DNA from: a virus
Strand: one strand, 5' to 3'
IMG/VR virus record: IMGVR_UViG_3300030339_000238
Coordinates: 1 to 24,014 of that record
DNA: 24,014 nucleotides
Under the pieces are notes generated by a model. It saw nothing but the letters and a program-made list of their open reading frames with translations. It was not told where the DNA came from and made no database searches. A program made the translations under genes and the position numbers. Shown piece after piece: positions 21,342 to 24,014 of this stretch; position 1 is the stretch's first letter; each line of letters opens with the position of its first letter.

Positions 21342-22682
21342 ATGGCGGAAGCAATGAATACAAATATGGAGAAGCATTTTTTTATCTATATTTTAGATAC
21401 TCCAGATCAATTTTCTAAGGTAGAACCTTACTTTTTTAAGAATTCAGATATAATGTTTGTATATACTGTAATTAGAGAAGAATATTTAAGAAGTGAAAGT
21501 CATATTGTACCAAGCACACAACAAATTGTCGCAATGGTCAAACTAGCTGACCAAGAAAATAAAATTAGTGCGGCAGTTTTAAAATTACTCCTTCAATCCG
21601 ATAATAGCGATATAAGCACGGAATGGTTATTGCCTAGATTTAAGGCTTGGAAAATACAAAATCAATTAAATGGTGATATGCTTAAAACTATTGATATGGT
21701 TCGTAATCTTAAAGAAATTGATTATGAAAATGTTGTAGATATAGCACAAAAAATTAAAGGAATGTTCGGTAATGTTCTTTTAGTTGATGATGATGATAGT
21801 GATTTAGGTATGGATTTTGATGATCCTGAATCACATAAACAATTAATTAGTAAAAATACTATTCATACTGGATGGCCTTGTATTGATTCAATATTAGGTG
21901 GTGGTTGGAGTAAATCAACATTAAATGTTATAATGGGTGAGACAAATGTTGGAAAAAGCATGTGGTTGCATAATATCGCAACAAATGCAGCAAATGCTGG
22001 CGCTAATGTATTAGTTATTACATTAGAAATGGCAACTAGAAAAGTGATGAAAAGATTAGGATCTATGAGACTTAAAATTAATTCTGATGAATATGATGAA
22101 AAATCAAAAGATTCGGTTTTTATGAAACAAAGATTAAATAATTTAAAATCCCAATCTAGTACTGGAGGTTTATTTGATTCTCAACCAGGTAAGATTTATG
22201 TTAAAAAATATAATACAAGTGATTGTACAGTAACTGATATAGATAACTATATTAAAAAATTTGAAGAAGTTAAAAGACTTAAAGTAGGAATGGTAATTGT
22301 TGATTATATAAATATTATGTCAATTGAAAAAGGTTTTGATATTACTAATATGTTATATTTAAAAGGAAAACACTTAGCAGAAGGTTTAAGAAGAATTGGA
22401 GATAAATATGAATGTTCAGTTATAACTGCAACACAAACTGATAAAGCAGTTTGGGGTGCATCTGACATTAAATTAGGTGATATTCCTGAAAGTAAGGCTA
22501 TTGCTGACACTGCTGATTCAGTTTGGGGTATTATTCGTAATCCAGAAATGAAACGTAATAATATTTATAGATTAAAAATATTAAAATTAAGAGATGGTGA
22601 GCATCACGAAGAACAAGTTCGTTTTGATTTTAATACTAAATTTTTAACTATGGAGAACGATCAGTTGGTTGGCGCGAAATAA
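21342..22682 (+). CDS. DnaB/gp41-type replicative helicase
   Basis: This 446-residue protein has an N-terminal helical domain (about 1-145), an acidic hinge (LLVDDDDSDLGMDFDDPE, 146-163), then a RecA-fold motor: TGWPCIDSILGGGWSKSTLNVIMGETNVGKSM with Walker A 199-206, TLEMATRKVMKR, Walker B VIVDYINIM (318-326), and TATQTDKAVWG as the polymerisation-sensing H4-type Gln motif. It unwinds DNA 5' to 3' at the fork as a hexamer. The layout matches T4 gp41. It lies directly after the recombinase, as in T4-like replication modules. Confidence 0.9.
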   Translation: MAEAMNTNMEKHFFIYILDTPDQFSKVEPYFFKNSDIMFVYTVIREEYLRSESHIVPSTQQIVAMVKLADQENKISAAVLKLLLQSDNSDISTEWLLPRFKAWKIQNQLNGDMLKTIDMVRNLKEIDYENVVDIAQKIKGMFGNVLLVDDDDSDLGMDFDDPESHKQLISKNTIHTGWPCIDSILGGGWSKSTLNVIMGETNVGKSMWLHNIATNAANAGANVLVITLEMATRKVMKRLGSMRLKINSDEYDEKSKDSVFMKQRLNNLKSQSSTGGLFDSQPGKIYVKKYNTSDCTVTDIDNYIKKFEEVKRLKVGMVIVDYINIMSIEKGFDITNMLYLKGKHLAEGLRRIGDKYECSVITATQTDKAVWGASDIKLGDIPESKAIADTADSVWGIIRNPEMKRNNIYRLKILKLRDGEHHEEQVRFDFNTKFLTMENDQLVGAK

Positions 22683-22703
22683 TATCTAAAAATAATATTA
22701 TAT

Positions 22704-23384
22704 ATGATACAAAAGAGAGTTATTTTAGATGATGATGATTTAAATAATAATTTAGATGAGGAATTAGGTGAAGATTTTATTGATGATGTTATTATAGATG
22801 AAGAGTTTGGTGATGGTGATATTGTTGAAATTATGGTATCTGATGAGGATGAGGATATAGATACTGAAGATGATGTGATGTTTAAATTTAATACAAATAA
22901 TCATAAACTTGAAGGTAAACATTCATTGAATAGAGATACTATTTTTAAGGGTAAACTAGATGAGATTTCAGAACAATCTGAATATTATATAGGTTATCAA
23001 GAAGAAAATTATAGTTATGATGGTCTACCAATTGAGGTTGGCACTAATTACGAGTTTGAGTCTAAATATCACGAAGAATATATAGGTAGACTTAATTTAT
23101 CTAAAGATGTCTATGATTTATTAACTGAAAAAACATCTTTAGATTTTTCTTCTAATAGAAGAAAGCCTAATAAACAAGCGTTTAACGACTATTATAAGAT
23201 GTTATTGGATAATATTGGTAAAGAATATACAAAATCGGAAATTTTTGTTGAATTATCTTATTATTTTACTGATAATATATTTAATATGTTTAAATTATTG
23301 GATAAAGAATATGCAACACAAATTATAGTAGAATTAAAACAAAGTGGATATTTGAGTAATCTCAATAATATCAACTTCATATAA
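22704..23384 (+). CDS. hypothetical protein with acidic N-terminus
   Basis: This 226-residue protein has a strikingly acidic N-terminal 65 residues (LDDDDLNNNLDEELGEDFIDD; VSDEDEDIDTEDD). A middle part (GKLDEISEQSEYYIGYQEENYSYDGLPIEVGTNYEF) is followed by a helical C-terminal domain (LNLSKDVYDLLTEK...FNDYYKMLLDNIGKEYTKSEIFVELSYYFTDNIFNMFKLLDKEYATQIIVELKQSGYL). It is not recognised. Its place between helicase and ribonucleotide reductase suggests a replication or transcription accessory, such as a loader or DNA-mimic regulator. Confidence 0.7.
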   Translation: MIQKRVILDDDDLNNNLDEELGEDFIDDVIIDEEFGDGDIVEIMVSDEDEDIDTEDDVMFKFNTNNHKLEGKHSLNRDTIFKGKLDEISEQSEYYIGYQEENYSYDGLPIEVGTNYEFESKYHEEYIGRLNLSKDVYDLLTEKTSLDFSSNRRKPNKQAFNDYYKMLLDNIGKEYTKSEIFVELSYYFTDNIFNMFKLLDKEYATQIIVELKQSGYLSNLNNINFI

Positions 23385-23400
23385 AAATAAAAGAAATAAC

Positions 23401-24014
23401 ATGAGTTTTTTTAAAAGAGATGAAGCGTATGATGCATCATTAAAATATTTTAACGGTGATACATTAGCTGCTGATGTTTGGGTTAATAAGTATGCATTAA
23501 AAGATACAAAAGAAGGTGAAACTGTATATTATGAAAGAACACCAGATGATATGCATTGGAGACTTGCAAAAGAAATACATAGAATAGAAGATAAATATGA
23601 AAATCCATTATCAGAACAGTTTATATTTGATTTGATAAAAGATTTTAAGTATATAATTCCACAAGGCTCACCAATGTCAGGAATTGGTAATAATAGACAA
23701 GTTGTATCATTATCAAATTGTTTTGTTATAGGTAGTTTATTTGATTCATATGGATCAATTATGCAAGTTGATGAAGAACAGATACAACTTATGAAACGTA
23801 GAGGTGGTGTAGGACACGATCTTTCTCATATTAGACCAGCTGGAATGCCAGTCAAAAATTCTGCATTAACTTCTACAGGCTTGGTTCCATTTATGAATAG
23901 ATATTCAAATTCTACAAATGAAGTTGCCCAAGGTGGAAGAAGAGGTGCATTAATGTTGACTTGCTCCGTAAAACATCCAGATTCAGAAGATTTTATTGAT
24001 GCTAAATTAGAACA
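23401..24014 (+). CDS. ribonucleotide reductase large subunit, class II-like (5' part)
   Basis: The first 204 codons lie in the window and the gene runs off the right edge. It begins FFKRDEAYDASLKYFNGDTLAADVWVNKYALKD, the usual N-terminus of adenosylcobalamin-dependent (class II) enzymes. SLSNCFV with the first redox Cys follows, then KRRGGVGHDLSHIRPAG, STGLVPFMNRYSNSTNEVAQGGRRGALM, and CSVKHPDSEDFIDAK. The enzyme reduces ribonucleotides to deoxyribonucleotides, supplying the replication genes just upstream. Class I is less likely because of the N-terminus, but the diagnostic B12-binding region lies outside the window. Confidence 0.88.
   Translation, partial: MSFFKRDEAYDASLKYFNGDTLAADVWVNKYALKDTKEGETVYYERTPDDMHWRLAKEIHRIEDKYENPLSEQFIFDLIKDFKYIIPQGSPMSGIGNNRQVVSLSNCFVIGSLFDSYGSIMQVDEEQIQLMKRRGGVGHDLSHIRPAGMPVKNSALTSTGLVPFMNRYSNSTNEVAQGGRRGALMLTCSVKHPDSEDFIDAKLE

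Noticed and set aside
22304-22510. Minus-strand 68-codon frame
   Set aside because: It is antisense to conserved helicase motifs.

Overview
The window looks like part of the genome of a large, very AT-rich tailed phage with a contractile (T4-type) tail, probably infecting a Bacteroidota host. The phage assignment rests on a baseplate and hub block (gp5-like spike with OB fold and cell-wall hydrolases, gp27/gpD-like hub, LysM-like protein), a UvsX/RecA recombinase, a DnaB/gp41-type helicase and the start of a ribonucleotide reductase, all tightly packed. The host guess rests on a TAnnTTTG -7 box ahead of the gene at 5383, A-rich translation starts without clear Shine-Dalgarno sequences, and base composition. 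It is an inference.

Layout. (1) 1-3924: a bidirectional terminator follows the tail of a plus-strand, possibly ankyrin-like gene. Beyond it is a minus-strand cassette (cassette A) of nine short, mostly unrecognisable proteins. Nearly all begin M(I)K-x-[LIFY]-x-x-[FY], and most end in KYNL. The N-terminus resembles the T4 capsid-targeting peptide of the internal head proteins and Alt (MKTYQEFIAE). My main hypothesis is that these proteins are packaged in the head and ejected. One member carries an in-frame TGA after which the reading frame continues to a KYNI end. (2) 3985-5292: a plus-strand operon (GT25-type glycosyltransferase plus two unknown genes) closed by a perfect 24-bp-stem terminator. 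(3) 5383-6669: a pentapeptide-repeat protein and a GNAT-like protein that also has the cassette A N-terminus. (4) 6670-8881, minus strand: a metallophosphoesterase of the Mre11/SbcD/gp47 type that appears to have lost nearly all its metal ligands, then a lone TnpB without its usual zinc ribbon. (5) 8926-11172, minus strand: a second cassette (B) of small genes, several ending in a lysine-rich helix close to ELRKEKLKKLNK whose last codons overlap the next start. It includes a gamma-glutamylcyclotransferase-like protein and a possible histone H1-like protein. (6) 11179-12156: a heptose-7-phosphate kinase (HldE/RfaE N-domain type). (7) 12205-19461: the baseplate and hub block. (8) 19514-19915: an unknown gene. 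(9) 20049 to the end, plus strand: uvsX, helicase, an acidic unknown and the 5' part of a class II-like ribonucleotide reductase.

How they may fit together. The plus-strand genes at the right serve replication, recombination and nucleotide supply. The minus-strand block builds the cell-puncturing end of the tail, whose spike appears to carry two different wall hydrolases. The glycosyltransferase and heptose kinase could alter host surface sugars. Cassettes A and B look like hypervariable small-gene islands held together by shared terminal peptides and overlapping gene junctions. No tRNA, rRNA, CRISPR array or stretch of more than 300 bases without a gene was seen.
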